A stretch of 64,000 nt of DNA from Candidatus Tisiphia endosymbiont of Dascillus cervinus (GCF_964026405.1 NZ_OZ032146.1:434001-498000), one strand, 5' to 3'; positions 8,172 to 18,563 are shown, numbered from the stretch's first letter. Notes: a model not told the origin generated them from the sequence alone. Numbers and translations are program-made.

Positions 8172-9247
8172 TTTTTAGAAAAGCCCACACTAAAAATGCA
8201 CAACTAATGTGATTACGCTGGATGCGTTGTTTTCTGCATTGGCATCGTTCTATACCGGTAAGTTGCTTGATTTCTCTATGCATGCTCTCAATTACCCAAC
8301 GAAAGCCACACTCATCTTGTACGGCTTTAGAAGATTTTTGAGTTTTGTTATTGGTAACAATATAATCAACTCTGTTGGTAGAAACAGTAAGTTTAAACAA
8401 ATTAACATGCTTATCTTTTGCAAAGCCCTTTATATGAATCTCCACTCCGCTCTTAATTTCCTCATCTGAAAACGTTAACTTGCTAACAGCTTTATAAGGC
8501 TTAGAAGAGGAAGTTTTAGTAACGTTTCTATTTGCTTTAATAGGAGCATAATAATATTTACCCAAGGAATCAACATGTTGCATAATTTTATGCGTAGCAT
8601 ACCATGTGTCAAAAAGCACAGTTTGAAAAGGAATCTTTTTGCTATACACAGCATTATTTAACATATTTAATAGGTGTTCTACTTTTGTCGCTCCATCATG
8701 TTCGGGCGAAAAAATTCGGTAATCTATTACCCAAAACTTATTAATATCCGGATTATAATATACCAAACTTACTACTCCTATACCAGTAGTAATACCACCT
8801 GTAGCCCCACTGTACTGTGATCTAGCAATTTCTATTTTCTTGGTATTTCTTTTATTTAACACCGTATCATCAAATATTGTATATCCGTTAGGCGATAAAA
8901 TAACATCATCCTTAATATGTTCCCATAACAAAGAAGGTGTATATTTTTCATTTTTTAAAAATCTATTAATAACATCATGGCTACATTTTTTGGCATGTTC
9001 AGCATAGTAGGTCAAACTATAATTCTTTTGACTCACTATTAGAAATTGACAGTAATCTGTCCTATTAACTGGTATTGCTTGCAATTTTATCCTCTTGGCA
9101 TTTGTAAATTATACTCAACATAATGTACCATTTTTTTTCTCATAGCGTAAGTTTTGTTATAAAAAACTACAATTTTTATCAAAAATATGATAAAGATTTA
9201 ATCTTAAAAATTTTTCACATTTTAATAGTAAACTAAAGAGATTTTAA

Positions 9248-10696
9248 ATGGCTTATATTGTTGGTAATACAGGTAAATGGGAATATGTTATAGGCGTAGA
9301 GGTACATGCCCAAATTTCTTCAAAATCCAAGCTTTTCTCTGCTAGTTCCGCCGAATTTGCTGCTCCTCCTAATTCACAAGTATCTTTAATTGATGCAGCA
9401 ATGCCTGGAATGTTACCAGTATTAAATGAATATTGTGTCCATCAAGCAATTAAGACCGGTCTCGGACTTAAGGCAAAAATCAATCTTCATTCAAGATTTG
9501 ATCGTAAAAATTACTTTTACCCCGACTTACCGCAAGGATATCAAATCTCGCAATTCTATCATCCAATTGTCCAAGATGGTTATTTAGACATAGTAACTCA
9601 GCAGGGAATAACCAAGAAAATTAGAATTAATCGTTTGCATTTAGAACAGGATGCGGGCAAATCTATCCATGATCAATCTCCGTATTATAGTTTCATTGAT
9701 TTAAACCGGGCTGGTGTAGGATTAATGGAAATTGTTACTGAACCAGACCTTAGCTCACCGGAGGAAACAGCTGAATTTGTTCGTAAACTCAGGGCTTTGT
9801 TAAGATATATAGGAAGTTGTGATGGTGATATGGAAAAAGGATCATTACGTTGCGATGCTAATATTTCAGTTAGGCTTCCTGGGAATCCACTCGGAACAAG
9901 GTGTGAGATCAAAAACATAAATTCGATTCGTAATATTATGCGGGCAATAGAGTTTGAAGCAAATAGGCAAGTGAATTTAATCGAAAATGGTCAGACAATA
10001 ATACAGGAGACTAGATTATTTGATGCTGATATTGGTGAAACTAGGACAATGCGTTTAAAAGAAGAATCTCATGACTATAGATATTTTCCTGATCCAGATC
10101 TATTACCAATAGTTTTATCTGAGGAGCTGATAGAGCAATTAGCTCGGGAGCTACCGGAACTTCCGGATGCAAAAATTAAAAGATATATTGCAGAATATAG
10201 TTTAAACACATATGACGCTGAGGTTCTTGCTGCTGATGAACAGGTAGCATATTATTTCGAAGCAGCAGTGACTTTATGCAATCCTAAGATACTTGCTAAT
10301 TGGATTATTAGTGAGTTGTTTGGTCAACTTAATAAAAATGCCATTAGCTTAAATGAGTGTAAGATTACCCCAAAAATGCTTGCCCAAATGGTGAAGTTAA
10401 TAGAAGATGGGGTGATTTCAGGGAAAATTGCCAAAGTAGTTTTTGAAACTATGTTTGAAACTGGCGAGCAACCGGAAAAAATTATTAAAGAAAAGGGCTT
10501 AGTGCAAATGTCAGATAGTGGTATACTATCTGCTATAATTGACGAAATATTGTCGGAAAATCCTGATTCTGTTGCTGCTTATAAAAGCGGTAAGGATAAG
10601 TTATTTGGTTTTTTTGTAGGACAAGTAATGAAAAAAACTGAAGGCAAGGCCAATCCTAGCCTAGTGAATGATTTATTAAAGGAGAGATTACAATAA
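9248..10696 (+). CDS. gatB: aspartyl/glutamyl-tRNA(Asn/Gln) amidotransferase subunit B
   Basis: Subunit of the GatCAB complex, which converts Glu-tRNA(Gln) to Gln-tRNA(Gln) and, in some bacteria, Asp-tRNA(Asn) to Asn-tRNA(Asn). GatB binds the tRNA and performs the kinase step. The cradle domain is clear: [77 protein letters not shown] and [11 protein letters not shown]. The C-terminal YqeY-like tail ends [16 protein letters not shown]. Full length at 482 residues. gatC and gatA are not adjacent upstream, where the IS island lies, so that neighbourhood may have been broken. Confidence 0.96.
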   Translation: MAYIVGNTGKWEYVIGVEVHAQISSKSKLFSASSAEFAAPPNSQVSLIDAAMPGMLPVLNEYCVHQAIKTGLGLKAKINLHSRFDRKNYFYPDLPQGYQISQFYHPIVQDGYLDIVTQQGITKKIRINRLHLEQDAGKSIHDQSPYYSFIDLNRAGVGLMEIVTEPDLSSPEETAEFVRKLRALLRYIGSCDGDMEKGSLRCDANISVRLPGNPLGTRCEIKNINSIRNIMRAIEFEANRQVNLIENGQTIIQETRLFDADIGETRTMRLKEESHDYRYFPDPDLLPIVLSEELIEQLARELPELPDAKIKRYIAEYSLNTYDAEVLAADEQVAYYFEAAVTLCNPKILANWIISELFGQLNKNAISLNECKITPKMLAQMVKLIEDGVISGKIAKVVFETMFETGEQPEKIIKEKGLVQMSDSGILSAIIDEILSENPDSVAAYKSGKDKLFGFFVGQVMKKTEGKANPSLVNDLLKERLQ

Positions 10697-11727
10697 TTAA
10701 AATATTGGGTATTGAATCAAGTTGTGATGATACTGGCGTGGCAATAGTCACCTCAGATAAAGAAATTTTGTCAAATGTTGTTATTTCCCAACATCAAGAA
10801 CACAAGCTTTTTCAAGGGGTAGTACCGGAAATTGCCGCTAGATCACATTTGCAGAATTTAGAAAAAGCAGTTAGATATGTTTTAGATGAAAGCCATCTTG
10901 AGTTATCTGATATAGATGGAATCGCAGCCACTTCCGGTCCTGGCTTGATAGGAGGAGTAATAGTTGGCTCAATGTTTGCTAGGTCCATTGCTAGTGTCTT
11001 AAAGAAGCCTTTTATTGCAGTTAACCACTTAGAAGGACATTTACTTACTGCTAGATTAACCAATAAGGCTGAATATCCTTACTTACTTCTATTAGTTTCC
11101 GGCGGACATTGTCAATTTGTTGCCGCTTCCTCCCTTGGCAAATATAAAATTTTAGGACAAACTATAGATGATTCGGTTGGAGAGTGTTTTGATAAAGTAG
11201 CTAAAATGTTGGGTTTGCCTTTCCCTGGAGGCGTAGAAATTGAGAGAAGAGCAAAATTTGGCGATCCGTCTAAATATATTTTACCAAAACCCATTATTCA
11301 TCAAACTGGCTGTAATATGTCGTTTTCAGGTTTAAAGACTGCAGTACGCATATTAATATCCAAATTAGAACCTATAGGTGATCAAGAAATTAATGATATA
11401 GCAGCCAGCTTTCAATATGTGGTTGGAGAAATCTTGTCAGTAAAAATGCTTAATAGCTTTAGAATGTATGAAGAATTTATAGGTAAGTCGCTATTGCCAC
11501 AAAAAACTTGCGTGCTTGCCGGTGGGGTTGCTGCTAATGATTATTTGAGGTCTATACTTAAGTATAAAGCTGCAACTCAAGGATATGCACTTTTACTACC
11601 CCCAGCACATTTATGCACTGATAATGCTGCTATGATCGCTTATGCTGGGCTAGAACGTCTACAAAACAATCTTACTGACCGACTCGATTTCTGTCCTAGA
11701 GCTAAATGGAGCTTAGAAGATTTATAA
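10696..11727 (+). CDS. tsaD: tRNA N6-adenosine threonylcarbamoyltransferase
   Basis: Transfers the threonylcarbamoyl group to A37 of ANN-decoding tRNAs, working with TsaB and TsaE. ASKHA-fold signatures: [23 protein letters not shown], the metal-binding [40 protein letters not shown] and [12 protein letters not shown]. The first usual start codon is TTG at 10705, but that gives MGIESS and cuts the first beta strand. An ATT at 10696, overlapping the gatB stop, gives [10 protein letters not shown] as in the family and has GGAGAG nine bases upstream. I favour the ATT start, by inference only. Confidence 0.92.
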   Translation: MKILGIESSCDDTGVAIVTSDKEILSNVVISQHQEHKLFQGVVPEIAARSHLQNLEKAVRYVLDESHLELSDIDGIAATSGPGLIGGVIVGSMFARSIASVLKKPFIAVNHLEGHLLTARLTNKAEYPYLLLLVSGGHCQFVAASSLGKYKILGQTIDDSVGECFDKVAKMLGLPFPGGVEIERRAKFGDPSKYILPKPIIHQTGCNMSFSGLKTAVRILISKLEPIGDQEINDIAASFQYVVGEILSVKMLNSFRMYEEFIGKSLLPQKTCVLAGGVAANDYLRSILKYKAATQGYALLLPPAHLCTDNAAMIAYAGLERLQNNLTDRLDFCPRAKWSLEDL

Positions 11728-11741
11728 AAATGGGAAATCTA

Positions 11742-12977
11742 TTAATTATTCTTCGCCATTTGCTGCTTATTAATAGCCATATAAAACACTAATATCATGC
11801 TAATTGAAATGATCAGCATGAATAATGGTAGTTGTATCAATGATCCATCATGCATATGCCCTATTAATCCTGTAAAGCTTGCAATAATTACATAATATAT
11901 AAAACCAAAAAGTGAAGATGCCGTGCCAGCAAATTTACCATAATCTTCCAAAACTTGGCTTAAGCAGTTTGGAACTATCATTGTCTTACCTGTCATAATA
12001 ATACCTAGCCATAATAAAGTTTGTAATAAAGAACCTGTCACATTATCTTTATTAATTAGATTAAAATAGCTAGATAAAAAGAATAGTAGAGATCCTAAAC
12101 ACATAACTTTAATAGCTGTAAAGATAATATTATCAGAAGTTCTTTGCAGTTTATGCATCTTTTTGGATATAAGTCCACCTAAAGCTAAGGGAATACATAT
12201 AAAGAATGTTATCATACCAAAAGATGAAGTTGAAATATTTAGTCCTGAGATAAAATAAAAAGGTGCTTCAGTAAAATAACCAAATAACATACCATTCACT
12301 GCTCCAATTAAAAATGCTAAACCGAGCAATCTTGGATCTCTGATCATTTTAGCAAAACATTCTTTGTAAAGTGGAATAACCAAACGTTCACTTCTAAGAT
12401 TTAGGTTAGTTTCTGGAAGTCTAACTGATATTAACACCATGATAAATATTGCAATCACTATCAGAACAAGAAATACCGCCGACCAATGATAAAATTTTAT
12501 AACAAAACCACCTATAACTGGTCCTATAGCAGGAGAAAACGCCGTGGCAATAGCTATCGTTGAGAACATTTTACCACGCTCTGCTGGTTTTACTACATCT
12601 CTTGCTATAGCAATGCCTAATACTGAGCCAACACTAGCTCCAAAAGCTTGTATAAATCTTGCAGCAAATAACATATTAATATTATCTGCTAGATAACAAA
12701 TGAAGCATGATAAAGCATAAATCAAAAATCCTGTAAGTACGCAAGGCTTACGCCCATAACAATCAGATAAATTACCCCATATTAAAACACCAATAGCAAA
12801 ACCGAACAAATAAATAGTAAGTGTGTATTCAGCTAAATTAGCACTAATTGCTAAATCCTTGGCTAAATCAGGAAGTGAGGGAGTATAAATAGTCTCGCTT
12901 AATACCGGTATGCTAACCATTAATATAATAATATATAGTGGTGCGACTATGATATTCTCAATTTTATCTAGTTTCAT
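11742..12977 (-). CDS. Bcr/CflA-family multidrug efflux MFS transporter
   Basis: Inner-membrane major facilitator of about 411 residues and 12 membrane helices, drug:H+ antiporter group 1 (Bcr/CflA). Typical features are ETIYTPSLPDLA in the first periplasmic loop, motif A GNLSDCYGRKPCVLTGF between helices 2 and 3, and the RDVVKPAERGKMFS loop followed by FSPAIGPVIGGF (motif C). The start chosen is ATG 12977 (MKLDKIEN) with GGAAG upstream. The open frame continues to 13070, but those extra 31 codons are mostly palindromic-repeat sequence. The repeat now occupies the promoter/leader region. It is convergent with tsaD. Confidence 0.87.
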   Translation of the reverse strand: MKLDKIENIIVAPLYIIILMVSIPVLSETIYTPSLPDLAKDLAISANLAEYTLTIYLFGFAIGVLIWGNLSDCYGRKPCVLTGFLIYALSCFICYLADNINMLFAARFIQAFGASVGSVLGIAIARDVVKPAERGKMFSTIAIATAFSPAIGPVIGGFVIKFYHWSAVFLVLIVIAIFIMVLISVRLPETNLNLRSERLVIPLYKECFAKMIRDPRLLGLAFLIGAVNGMLFGYFTEAPFYFISGLNISTSSFGMITFFICIPLALGGLISKKMHKLQRTSDNIIFTAIKVMCLGSLLFFLSSYFNLINKDNVTGSLLQTLLWLGIIMTGKTMIVPNCLSQVLEDYGKFAGTASSLFGFIYYVIIASFTGLIGHMHDGSLIQLPLFMLIISISMILVFYMAINKQQMAKNN

Positions 12978-13012
12978 TAATAACTTCCATTGGTTGCAGA
13001 TATTGTCCTTTA

Positions 13013-13140
13013 TATACTCTTCTGCTCCTACGAATTGTTTTTTGAAAATATCATGGATTCGCATGCTCATGTACTATATATACACCTAGCATGCTCACCA
13101 TTCATTTTCAAATCCAATTTTCCAAATCATTTAAGTATAC
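13013..13140 (-). repeat. Rickettsia-type palindromic element, family II
   Basis: About 128 bp that runs TATACTCTTCTGCTCCTACG...CATTTAAGTATAC and is a diverged copy, in opposite orientation, of the element at 44264-44394. Shared blocks include GAATTGTTTTTTGAAAATATC and CATGGATTCGCATG. Relatives lie at 22989 and 33655. It touches the 5' side of the bcr-like gene and could add about 20 residues (MRIHDIFKKQFVGAEEYI) if an upstream start were used. Confidence 0.65.
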
Positions 13141-13145
13141 CCTGT

Positions 13146-13622
13146 CTATTCCAGTGATCTGACTTTTTTAAAAAATTCCTTCATTAAATTCTCAGAAATT
13201 TTTGCTGAAAAACCACTATATATTTCAGGATGGTAAAAACAAGATTTACTGTTAAAGAAACGCCCACCATTCTCAACTCCTCCCTGTTTTGGGTCGTTTG
13301 CTGCATAAAATAATCTACCTATCCTAGCAAAAGATATTGCAGCAGCACACATTGTACATGGTTCTAAAGTAACATACATATCACAGTCTGATAGATTCTT
13401 ACTAGATAGAATTTGACAAGATTGATTTATCGCGACAATTTCAGCATGGAGTAGCGGATTCTTTGTTTGTTCAACAATATTATGAGCCTTTGAAATAACT
13501 TTGTTACTTATTCTATTAACTATAATAGCACCTACCGGAATTTCATTTTCATTAAAAGCAAATTGTGCTTGTTTTAAAGCCTCCTCCATGAAGAAATTGT
13601 TAAATTTGGTTGATGTTTTCAC
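13146..13622 (-). CDS. tadA: tRNA-specific adenosine deaminase
   Basis: Deaminates A34 to inosine in tRNA-Arg(ACG), which allows one tRNA to read CGN codons. Zinc-binding cytidine-deaminase motifs are present: HAE at residues 59-61 and PCTMC with Cys 89 and 92. The 158-residue ORF may really start at Met12 ([12 protein letters not shown]), the common family start. The upstream Met overlaps the end of the CDF transporter gene by 23 bases, so the two are probably translated together. Confidence 0.92.
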   Translation of the reverse strand: MKTSTKFNNFFMEEALKQAQFAFNENEIPVGAIIVNRISNKVISKAHNIVEQTKNPLLHAEIVAINQSCQILSSKNLSDCDMYVTLEPCTMCAAAISFARIGRLFYAANDPKQGGVENGGRFFNSKSCFYHPEIYSGFSAKISENLMKEFFKKVRSLE

Positions 13623-14508
13623 GGTAATTCACTTTTTCCTCATAACCATATGGATCTAGGTGAATAATTATTTCTGCACCTGGAAACTCTAATAACAATG
13701 CAATATAAATTTTATCACTAATATAATGAGAACTATACAATGACATATCTCCATCCATTTCTATGTGACATTGTATAAACGGCTTACTTGCAGCATATCT
13801 AGTCTTCATTTCGTGTATACCTTTTACTTCTTTAAATCTAGTAATTATTGAGAGAATTTTTTTTCTATCTTCTTCAGGCATTTCTTCATCAATAAGATTT
13901 TTAAAAGCTTTTCTGAATAAAGCATAAGAGGCATATATTATATATATTGCAATACCAATGCCAAATAATGAATCTATAAACCAAAAACGAGTACTTAATT
14001 TTATAGAAACAATTACACCAACATTTGTTAGTAAATCTGTAAAATAATGTAATTTATCTACTTTGATTATTTCAGAACTAGTTTTTTTTATCACATAAGT
14101 TTGATAAGCCACCAAAATAACAGTTAGGATAATGCACAAATATAGTATATTAATACCAGATTCTATATTGCTTGGAACTGATCCATCAACAAGAGACCTT
14201 AAAGAAGAAAAACCCATAAATAAACCCGAAACAACAAAGAATACTGCTTGTGAAAAAATTGCTAAATCTTGGATTTTTTCATGACCAAATCTATGGTGAT
14301 AATCAGGTGGCTGCAGTGCAAAACGAATAGCAATCAAATTAAAAAGAGATGATGAAATATCAAGCATAGTATCAATTAAAGACGCTAGAATAGACTGAGA
14401 ATCAGTTACCAGCCACGCATAAGATTTAATAAATAAAATGAATACAGCTATACTAAAAGACAAATAAGATGAGGACTTGATTAAAATTTGATGTTCTGAA
14501 TTAGTCAT
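13600..14508 (-). CDS. cation diffusion facilitator (FieF-like) metal efflux pump
   Basis: Inner-membrane Zn/Fe-type exporter of 302 residues with six predicted helices and a C-terminal cytoplasmic ferredoxin-like domain (about 210-295). Metal-site residues are visible in [13 protein letters not shown] (Asp 46 and 50, TM2) and in [14 protein letters not shown] (TM5). The [11 protein letters not shown] loop (about 71-81) is typical of the family. The C-terminal domain carries [21 protein letters not shown]. The exact metal is not deducible. It forms an overlapping pair with tadA. Confidence 0.88.
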   Translation of the reverse strand: MTNSEHQILIKSSSYLSFSIAVFILFIKSYAWLVTDSQSILASLIDTMLDISSSLFNLIAIRFALQPPDYHHRFGHEKIQDLAIFSQAVFFVVSGLFMGFSSLRSLVDGSVPSNIESGINILYLCIILTVILVAYQTYVIKKTSSEIIKVDKLHYFTDLLTNVGVIVSIKLSTRFWFIDSLFGIGIAIYIIYASYALFRKAFKNLIDEEMPEEDRKKILSIITRFKEVKGIHEMKTRYAASKPFIQCHIEMDGDMSLYSSHYISDKIYIALLLEFPGAEIIIHLDPYGYEEKVNYRENINQI

Positions 14509-14545
14509 ATAAAATTTTCGATTTTATAGTATAAAATGTATTAGT

Positions 14546-14578
14546 GTTAGTATATATTAGTGTATAGTATATACTAAC
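14546..14578. promoter_or_regulatory. inverted repeat upstream of the 17 kDa antigen gene
   Basis: Perfect 11-bp inverted repeat (GTTAGTATATA ... TATATACTAAC) with an 11-base spacer, in the divergent region between the CDF transporter and the 17 kDa lipoprotein. It is embedded in tandem TTAGTRTTA-like units. It could be an operator or a promoter-proximal hairpin. Function is inferred from position only. Confidence 0.35.
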
Positions 14579-14622
14579 CCTAGGGTGTGTCAAATAACGT
14601 AACTCTTAAACATATGGTTTTT

Positions 14623-15093
14623 ATGAATTTAACATGCAAAATTATAGCAATTATTTTAGCAGCAACAATGTTGCATGGCTGTACCGGTATGAATAAACAA
14701 GGTGGTGGAACATTAATTGGTGGTGTAGCTGGTGGACTTTTAGGATCGCAATTTGGTAAAGGCACAGGGCGACTTGCAGCAACTGGTATAGGGGCTTTAG
14801 CTGGAGCATTTATCGGTAGTCAAATTGGTCAAAATATGGATGAAAATGACAGGAAATTGGCAGAGCTAAGTTCGCAGAAAGCATTAGAGGCTGCTCCTAG
14901 TGGTCAGAGTGTAGAGTGGCGTAACCCAGATAGTGGTAATTACGGGTATGTAACACCAAGCAAAGCTTTCAAAGACGATAGTGGTCAGTATTGCCGTGAG
15001 TATACTCAGGTAGCTGTTGTGGGTGGTAAGCAAGAAAAAGTTTATGGGAAAGCTTGTCGTAGACCAGACGGTCAATGGGAAATTGTGCGTTAA
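14623..15093 (+). CDS. 17 kDa surface antigen lipoprotein (glycine-zipper)
   Basis: Homologue of the Rickettsia 17 kDa genus-common antigen, an outer-membrane lipoprotein. The start is ATG 14623 ([20 protein letters not shown]): this gives a lipoprotein signal with lipobox LHGC, Cys at residue 20. An in-frame GTG 36 bases upstream would spoil the signal. Residues about 26-75 are a glycine-zipper repeat ([26 protein letters not shown]). The C-terminal half keeps the antigen's conserved blocks: [28 protein letters not shown] and [11 protein letters not shown]. The clear but imperfect match suggests a lineage distant from the well-known pathogenic species. Confidence 0.93.
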   Translation: MNLTCKIIAIILAATMLHGCTGMNKQGGGTLIGGVAGGLLGSQFGKGTGRLAATGIGALAGAFIGSQIGQNMDENDRKLAELSSQKALEAAPSGQSVEWRNPDSGNYGYVTPSKAFKDDSGQYCREYTQVAVVGGKQEKVYGKACRRPDGQWEIVR

Positions 15094-15144
15094 GTTTTAT
15101 CAAAACTTATCATCGGTTGACCTTTATACCCCGTTTAGAATATA

Positions 15145-15177
15145 ACATCAGGTTAGCACTAGCCTGATGTTTCTATT
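15145..15177 (+). terminator. rho-independent terminator of the 17 kDa antigen gene
   Basis: Stem ACATCAGGTTAG / CTAGCCTGATGT (one G.U) with a very short loop, followed by TTTCTATT. It lies 50 bases after the stop codon and before psd. Confidence 0.75.
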
Positions 15178-15245
15178 GTAAGCCCTACCAACTTTTAAAT
15201 TACCCTTAAGTAAATGGGATAACGTAACAAAATTAGAGAGTGAGA

Positions 15246-15941
15246 ATGAAGCAATATAGTGATTTTTCGAAGATTATTCATCGTGAAGGCTACATATTTA
15301 TCGTAAGCTTTGCAGTTGTGACTTTTTTACTTTCTACTGTTCATAATAGTTTTGGATATGTAGGATTAGTTATAACGATTTGGTGTATATATTTTTTTAG
15401 GAATCCGGATCGATTTACCCCTATTAGTGACGATCTAGTAGTCAGTCCAGCAGACGGAACAGTGCAAAAAATAACTGAGGCAGTTCCTCCTCTAGAACTT
15501 GGTCTTGGTAATCAGGAAATGATTAGAGTTAGTATTTTTTTGAATATTTTTAATGTTCATGTAAATCGTATTCCAGCTAATGGAAAGATTTTATCCCTAC
15601 ATTATAATCCAGGAAAATTTTTCAATGCCTCTCTTGATAAGGCAAGTATATATAACGAACGTCAGTCTGTTTTAATGGAAACAAATAGTGGTCATAAAAT
15701 TGCTTTTGTTCAAATAGCAGGATTAATAGCAAGAAGAATATTATGTGATTTAGAAGAAGATACTGAGGTTAGAGTTGGTGATAGGTATGGTATCATCCGA
15801 TTTGGTAGTAGAGCTGACGTCTATTTGCCACTTAAAACTGCACTTTGTGTTACTGAGGGTCAGACTTCAGTTGGTGGAGAAACTATTATTGCTGATTTTA
15901 GGATCAAGAAAACATCTGAACTTAAGTTTGAAAAAAGGTAA
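15246..15941 (+). CDS. psd: phosphatidylserine decarboxylase proenzyme
   Basis: Makes phosphatidylethanolamine from phosphatidylserine at the inner membrane. The proenzyme self-cleaves to create a pyruvoyl group. 231 residues, short-type PSD: two membrane helices (about 17-50), [30 protein letters not shown], and the cleavage motif [10 protein letters not shown] near residue 186 with Ser about 188 becoming the pyruvoyl. An in-frame GTG two codons upstream is also possible. It is followed 37 bases later by pssA, so the two successive steps of PE synthesis are in one unit. Confidence 0.94.
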   Translation: MKQYSDFSKIIHREGYIFIVSFAVVTFLLSTVHNSFGYVGLVITIWCIYFFRNPDRFTPISDDLVVSPADGTVQKITEAVPPLELGLGNQEMIRVSIFLNIFNVHVNRIPANGKILSLHYNPGKFFNASLDKASIYNERQSVLMETNSGHKIAFVQIAGLIARRILCDLEEDTEVRVGDRYGIIRFGSRADVYLPLKTALCVTEGQTSVGGETIIADFRIKKTSELKFEKR

Positions 15942-15978
15942 TATTCTTACTGCTTTAATATAAGTATACAGGTATAAA

Positions 15979-16743
15979 TTGCTTAAAATACACAAAGTTA
16001 AAATAACAAAACCAATTCCGTTTATAAAATTGCTTCCTAATTTTATCACTTTATTGGGTCTTGTGGCTGGTGTTAGTGCTATTAAATTTGGATTAGATGG
16101 TAGATGGGAAAAGGCTGTATATTGTACTTTAGTTGCAGCTATAATAGATGGAATTGATGGTAGGATAGCAAGAATGCTAAATGCTACTAGTCCTTTTGGT
16201 GCTGAACTAGATTCCTTATGTGATTTTGCTAATTTTGGAGTAGTCCCAGCTTATCTTGTATATTTATGGTCTTTTCAACAATATGAATATCAAGTATTTT
16301 CATGGGGTTCTATATTATTGTTTATGGTATGCATGGCCTTAAGGCTTGCAAGGTTTAATACTACTATTTTTCAGGAGATACATAATAAGAAAATAAAATA
16401 TTTTTTTACTGGCGTGCCTGCACCTTGTGGAGCTTTACTTGCTCTAATGCCAATGATTTTGGATTTTGAAGTAAGTAGCGTTTTAGGTATCAATATCCGT
16501 AAACATACTATTATGATAGATTTATATATTGTTGTAATTGCTTTTTTACTTGCCAGCAGCCTACCAACATTTTCAACAAAAAATATTAAGATAAAACACG
16601 AATATTTATCATTAGCGATGATGGTATTTGCTGTTATCATTATAAGTCTTATTATATATCCATGGTATTTGTTACCATCCATTGCCTTTATATATATGTT
16701 ATCTATACCAGTGTGCTATTTTATTAGTAGGAAATTCTATTAG
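15979..16743 (+). CDS. pssA: CDP-diacylglycerol--serine O-phosphatidyltransferase
   Basis: Makes phosphatidylserine from CDP-diacylglycerol and serine, the substrate of the psd product upstream. Membrane protein of 254 residues with the CDP-alcohol phosphotransferase signature split over DGIDGRIARMLNATSPFG and AELDSLCD: Asp 57, 60, 78 and 82. The TTG start has a weak AGG upstream. Several C-terminal membrane helices follow. It is ended by a hairpin at 16768. Confidence 0.92.
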   Translation: MLKIHKVKITKPIPFIKLLPNFITLLGLVAGVSAIKFGLDGRWEKAVYCTLVAAIIDGIDGRIARMLNATSPFGAELDSLCDFANFGVVPAYLVYLWSFQQYEYQVFSWGSILLFMVCMALRLARFNTTIFQEIHNKKIKYFFTGVPAPCGALLALMPMILDFEVSSVLGINIRKHTIMIDLYIVVIAFLLASSLPTFSTKNIKIKHEYLSLAMMVFAVIIISLIIYPWYLLPSIAFIYMLSIPVCYFISRKFY

Positions 16744-16767
16744 ATTTGTTGCATAATAACTAGGGAC

Positions 16768-16803
16768 AAGTAAGTTAGTCAAGGAGAAGGACTTACTTTT
16801 TAC
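16768..16803 (+). terminator. rho-independent terminator after pssA
   Basis: AAGTAAGT / ACTTACTT stem with a 15-base loop followed by a T-run (TTTTTAC). It ends the psd-pssA unit. erpA reads in from the opposite side. Confidence 0.65.
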
Positions 16804-16864
16804 AGTCTATGACTATAACTTTTAATCATTTTGCCAACTCTTCAGGTTAATTGAGTATATACAG

Positions 16865-17197
16865 TTATACAGAGAATGAATTACCACACCCACACTTATT
16901 TTTTGCAAGGGAGTTTCTAATTTCAAAATAGGAACTACCTAATTCTTCGATAAAATCTATTATACAATCAACCATAAGCTGCTGAGATATTTCATCGATA
17001 ACTACTTTAATATTATCTTTTTCTATAGTACAGTCATCTTTTGTTATATCATTGCTTGGAACGAGAGCGTATTTATAAACAAATCCAGAACAGCCTCCAC
17101 CATCAACAACTACTCTAAGAACCAAACTTGGATTACTTTCTAGTTTTATTAGCTCATCTACTCTTTTAAAAGCATTATCAGTAACTTTTATTGACAT
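16865..17197 (-). CDS. erpA: A-type iron-sulfur cluster carrier (ErpA/IscA)
   Basis: Scaffold/carrier that delivers Fe-S clusters to apo-proteins. 110 residues, HesB/IscA fold. The three conserved cysteines are present: Cys36 in DGGGCSGFVYK and Cys102/Cys104 in the C-terminal CGCGNSF. The sequence resembles ErpA more than IscA, but the distinction is not certain from the sequence alone. It stands alone, convergent with pssA, without other isc genes nearby. Confidence 0.85.
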   Translation of the reverse strand: MSIKVTDNAFKRVDELIKLESNPSLVLRVVVDGGGCSGFVYKYALVPSNDITKDDCTIEKDNIKVVIDEISQQLMVDCIIDFIEELGSSYFEIRNSLAKNKCGCGNSFSV

Positions 17198-17297
17198 AAT
17201 CTTATATTATAAAGACCATTAGAATAATCCTAAAAACCTAATTTTGCAAGAGTTTCATTTAAAAACCTTGAAAAGCTTGCTAGGTAATTCTATACTG

Positions 17298-17393
17298 GCT
17301 TTGTTATAAGGAAAAATGCACTCTTGAAGCGGTTGACGCGAGTGCATTTTAACTTTTTTCATCATTCGATGTAACTTGTTACATCGAATTCAG
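17298..17393 (-). repeat. partial copy of the composite palindromic MITE (copy 2)
   Basis: Reverse-orientation remnant just upstream of dgt. It has hairpin D (AAAATGCACTC/GAGTGCATTTT, 17313-17350) with loop TTGAAGCGG intact, then directly hairpin A (ATTCGATGTAAC/GTTACATCGAAT). Hairpins B, C and E are deleted. The right edge GATTAAATAGGAG merges into the dgt ribosome-binding site, so the repeat lies in the 5' leader of dgt. Confidence 0.8.
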
Positions 17394-17411
17394 ATTAAAT
17401 AGGAGTTATAT

Positions 17412-18563
17412 ATGCTTGCTTCATATGCAGTAGATCCAGCCAAGAGTAGGGGGAGATTGTTTAATGAATATCCTACATCTTATAGAAATGAATTTGAACG
17501 AGATCGGGATCGTATAATTCATTCAAAGGCTTTCAGACGTTTACAATATAAAACCCAGGTTTTTATTAATCATGAAGGGGATCATTATCGAAATCGCCTT
17601 ACTCATTCGATTGAAGTTTCTACGGTTGCACGTTCTATTGCTAAAACCCTTAATTTATCAAGTGATTTAGCTGAAACTGTAGCTCTTGCTCATGATCTTG
17701 GGCATACTCCTTTTGGTCATGCAGGGGAGATCGCACTAAATAAATGTATGGAAGATTATGGTGGATTTTCCCATAATGCTCATTCATTAAAGATTCTTAC
17801 TAAAGTAGAGAAAAGATATGCGGCTTATAATGGATTAAATTTGACATGGGAAGTGCTAGAAGGAATTGTTAAACATAATGGTCCTTTAATAAATAACATA
17901 CCTAAATATATAATAGAGTATGATTTACAACATGATCTTGACTTAGCTCACTATTCCTCAGCTGAAGCTCAAATTGCTTCATTAGCTGATGATATTAGTT
18001 ATATTTCTCATGATTTGGAAGATAGTGTTGGTGCTAAGATTATTGATTTTAATCATCTAGCAGAAATTAAATTTATTGATCAATATGCTTTTGAAATTAA
18101 GTCCAAGTTTAAGGATATAACAACTTCTCGTCTTATTTATGAAATCGTACGTAAATTGATGAGTGATTTAATTACCGATCTATTGCTACAAACAAATGAT
18201 AACTTACAAAAACAGAAAATAACTACAATAGCTGATATACGACATCTTGATTATCAGATTGTTGATTTTACTGACGAGACAAAAGAACATATAACGGCAA
18301 TTAGACAATTCTTGTATAATAAAGTATATAAACATAATAAACTGACTTCTATAACTTTAAAGTGTCAAAATATTATACAAGGGTTATTTAAAGTATATAT
18401 GGATAATATTGATTTATTACCATTTAGTTGGAAAGAATTAATTGTACCAGGGGATGTAAAATCCAAAGCTGATATAGTAGCAGATTATATAGCTGGCATG
18501 ACTGACCGCTTCGCTATTCAAGAATATCAAGATCTTTATTCCTTCAATTTTAATAATATTTGA
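17412..18563 (+). CDS. dgt: dGTP triphosphohydrolase-like protein
   Basis: HD-domain enzyme of the dGTPase family that hydrolyses dGTP (or other dNTPs) to the nucleoside and triphosphate. 383 residues. N-terminal [20 protein letters not shown], then [10 protein letters not shown], the metal-binding His in RLTHSIEVS (about 65) and HD in [15 protein letters not shown] (94-95), and a distal Asp in [17 protein letters not shown] has AGGAG nine bases upstream, within the edge of the palindromic repeat. It is followed four bases later by argS, suggesting co-transcription. Confidence 0.9.
   Translation: MLASYAVDPAKSRGRLFNEYPTSYRNEFERDRDRIIHSKAFRRLQYKTQVFINHEGDHYRNRLTHSIEVSTVARSIAKTLNLSSDLAETVALAHDLGHTPFGHAGEIALNKCMEDYGGFSHNAHSLKILTKVEKRYAAYNGLNLTWEVLEGIVKHNGPLINNIPKYIIEYDLQHDLDLAHYSSAEAQIASLADDISYISHDLEDSVGAKIIDFNHLAEIKFIDQYAFEIKSKFKDITTSRLIYEIVRKLMSDLITDLLLQTNDNLQKQKITTIADIRHLDYQIVDFTDETKEHITAIRQFLYNKVYKHNKLTSITLKCQNIIQGLFKVYMDNIDLLPFSWKELIVPGDVKSKADIVADYIAGMTDRFAIQEYQDLYSFNFNNI

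Larger units (their letters stand above)
7091..9084 (-). pseudogene. IS701-family transposase, split by IS982
   Basis: Same protein as the intact copy at 48.4 kb (one residue difference near position 9, Thr for Ile). Read from the TTG start at 9084, the coding region runs to ISCAFLVWAFLK, is broken by the IS982 insertion at 8171-8177, and resumes at 7209 with RTAHKIGKTVYQ to the stop at 7091. The DDE residues (FDDT, LFDTWY, WVIESMH) all lie in the first piece, but the C-terminus is lost. Near-identity of the two copies indicates recent spread. Confidence 0.9.
7085..9156 (-). mobile_element. IS701-family element, copy 1, interrupted by IS982
   Basis: Bounded by perfect 16-bp terminal inverted repeats (CAAAACTTACGCTATG at the left, its complement at 9141-9156). 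Subtracting the nested IS982 and its 6-bp duplication leaves 1110 bp, exactly the length of the intact copy at 48.4 kb, with almost identical sequence. The flanking bases are not a target duplication, so the neighbours were probably rearranged after insertion. Confidence 0.88.

Noticed and set aside
8209-8469. Plus-strand ORFs of 86 residues at 8209 and 48530
   Set aside because: They are antisense shadows of the IS701 transposase, identical because the IS copies are identical.
12978-13070. N-terminal 31 codons of the bcr-like frame
   Set aside because: Most of the segment matches a palindromic repeat found elsewhere, and a good ribosome-binding site precedes the internal ATG at 12977. Kept only as a possibility.
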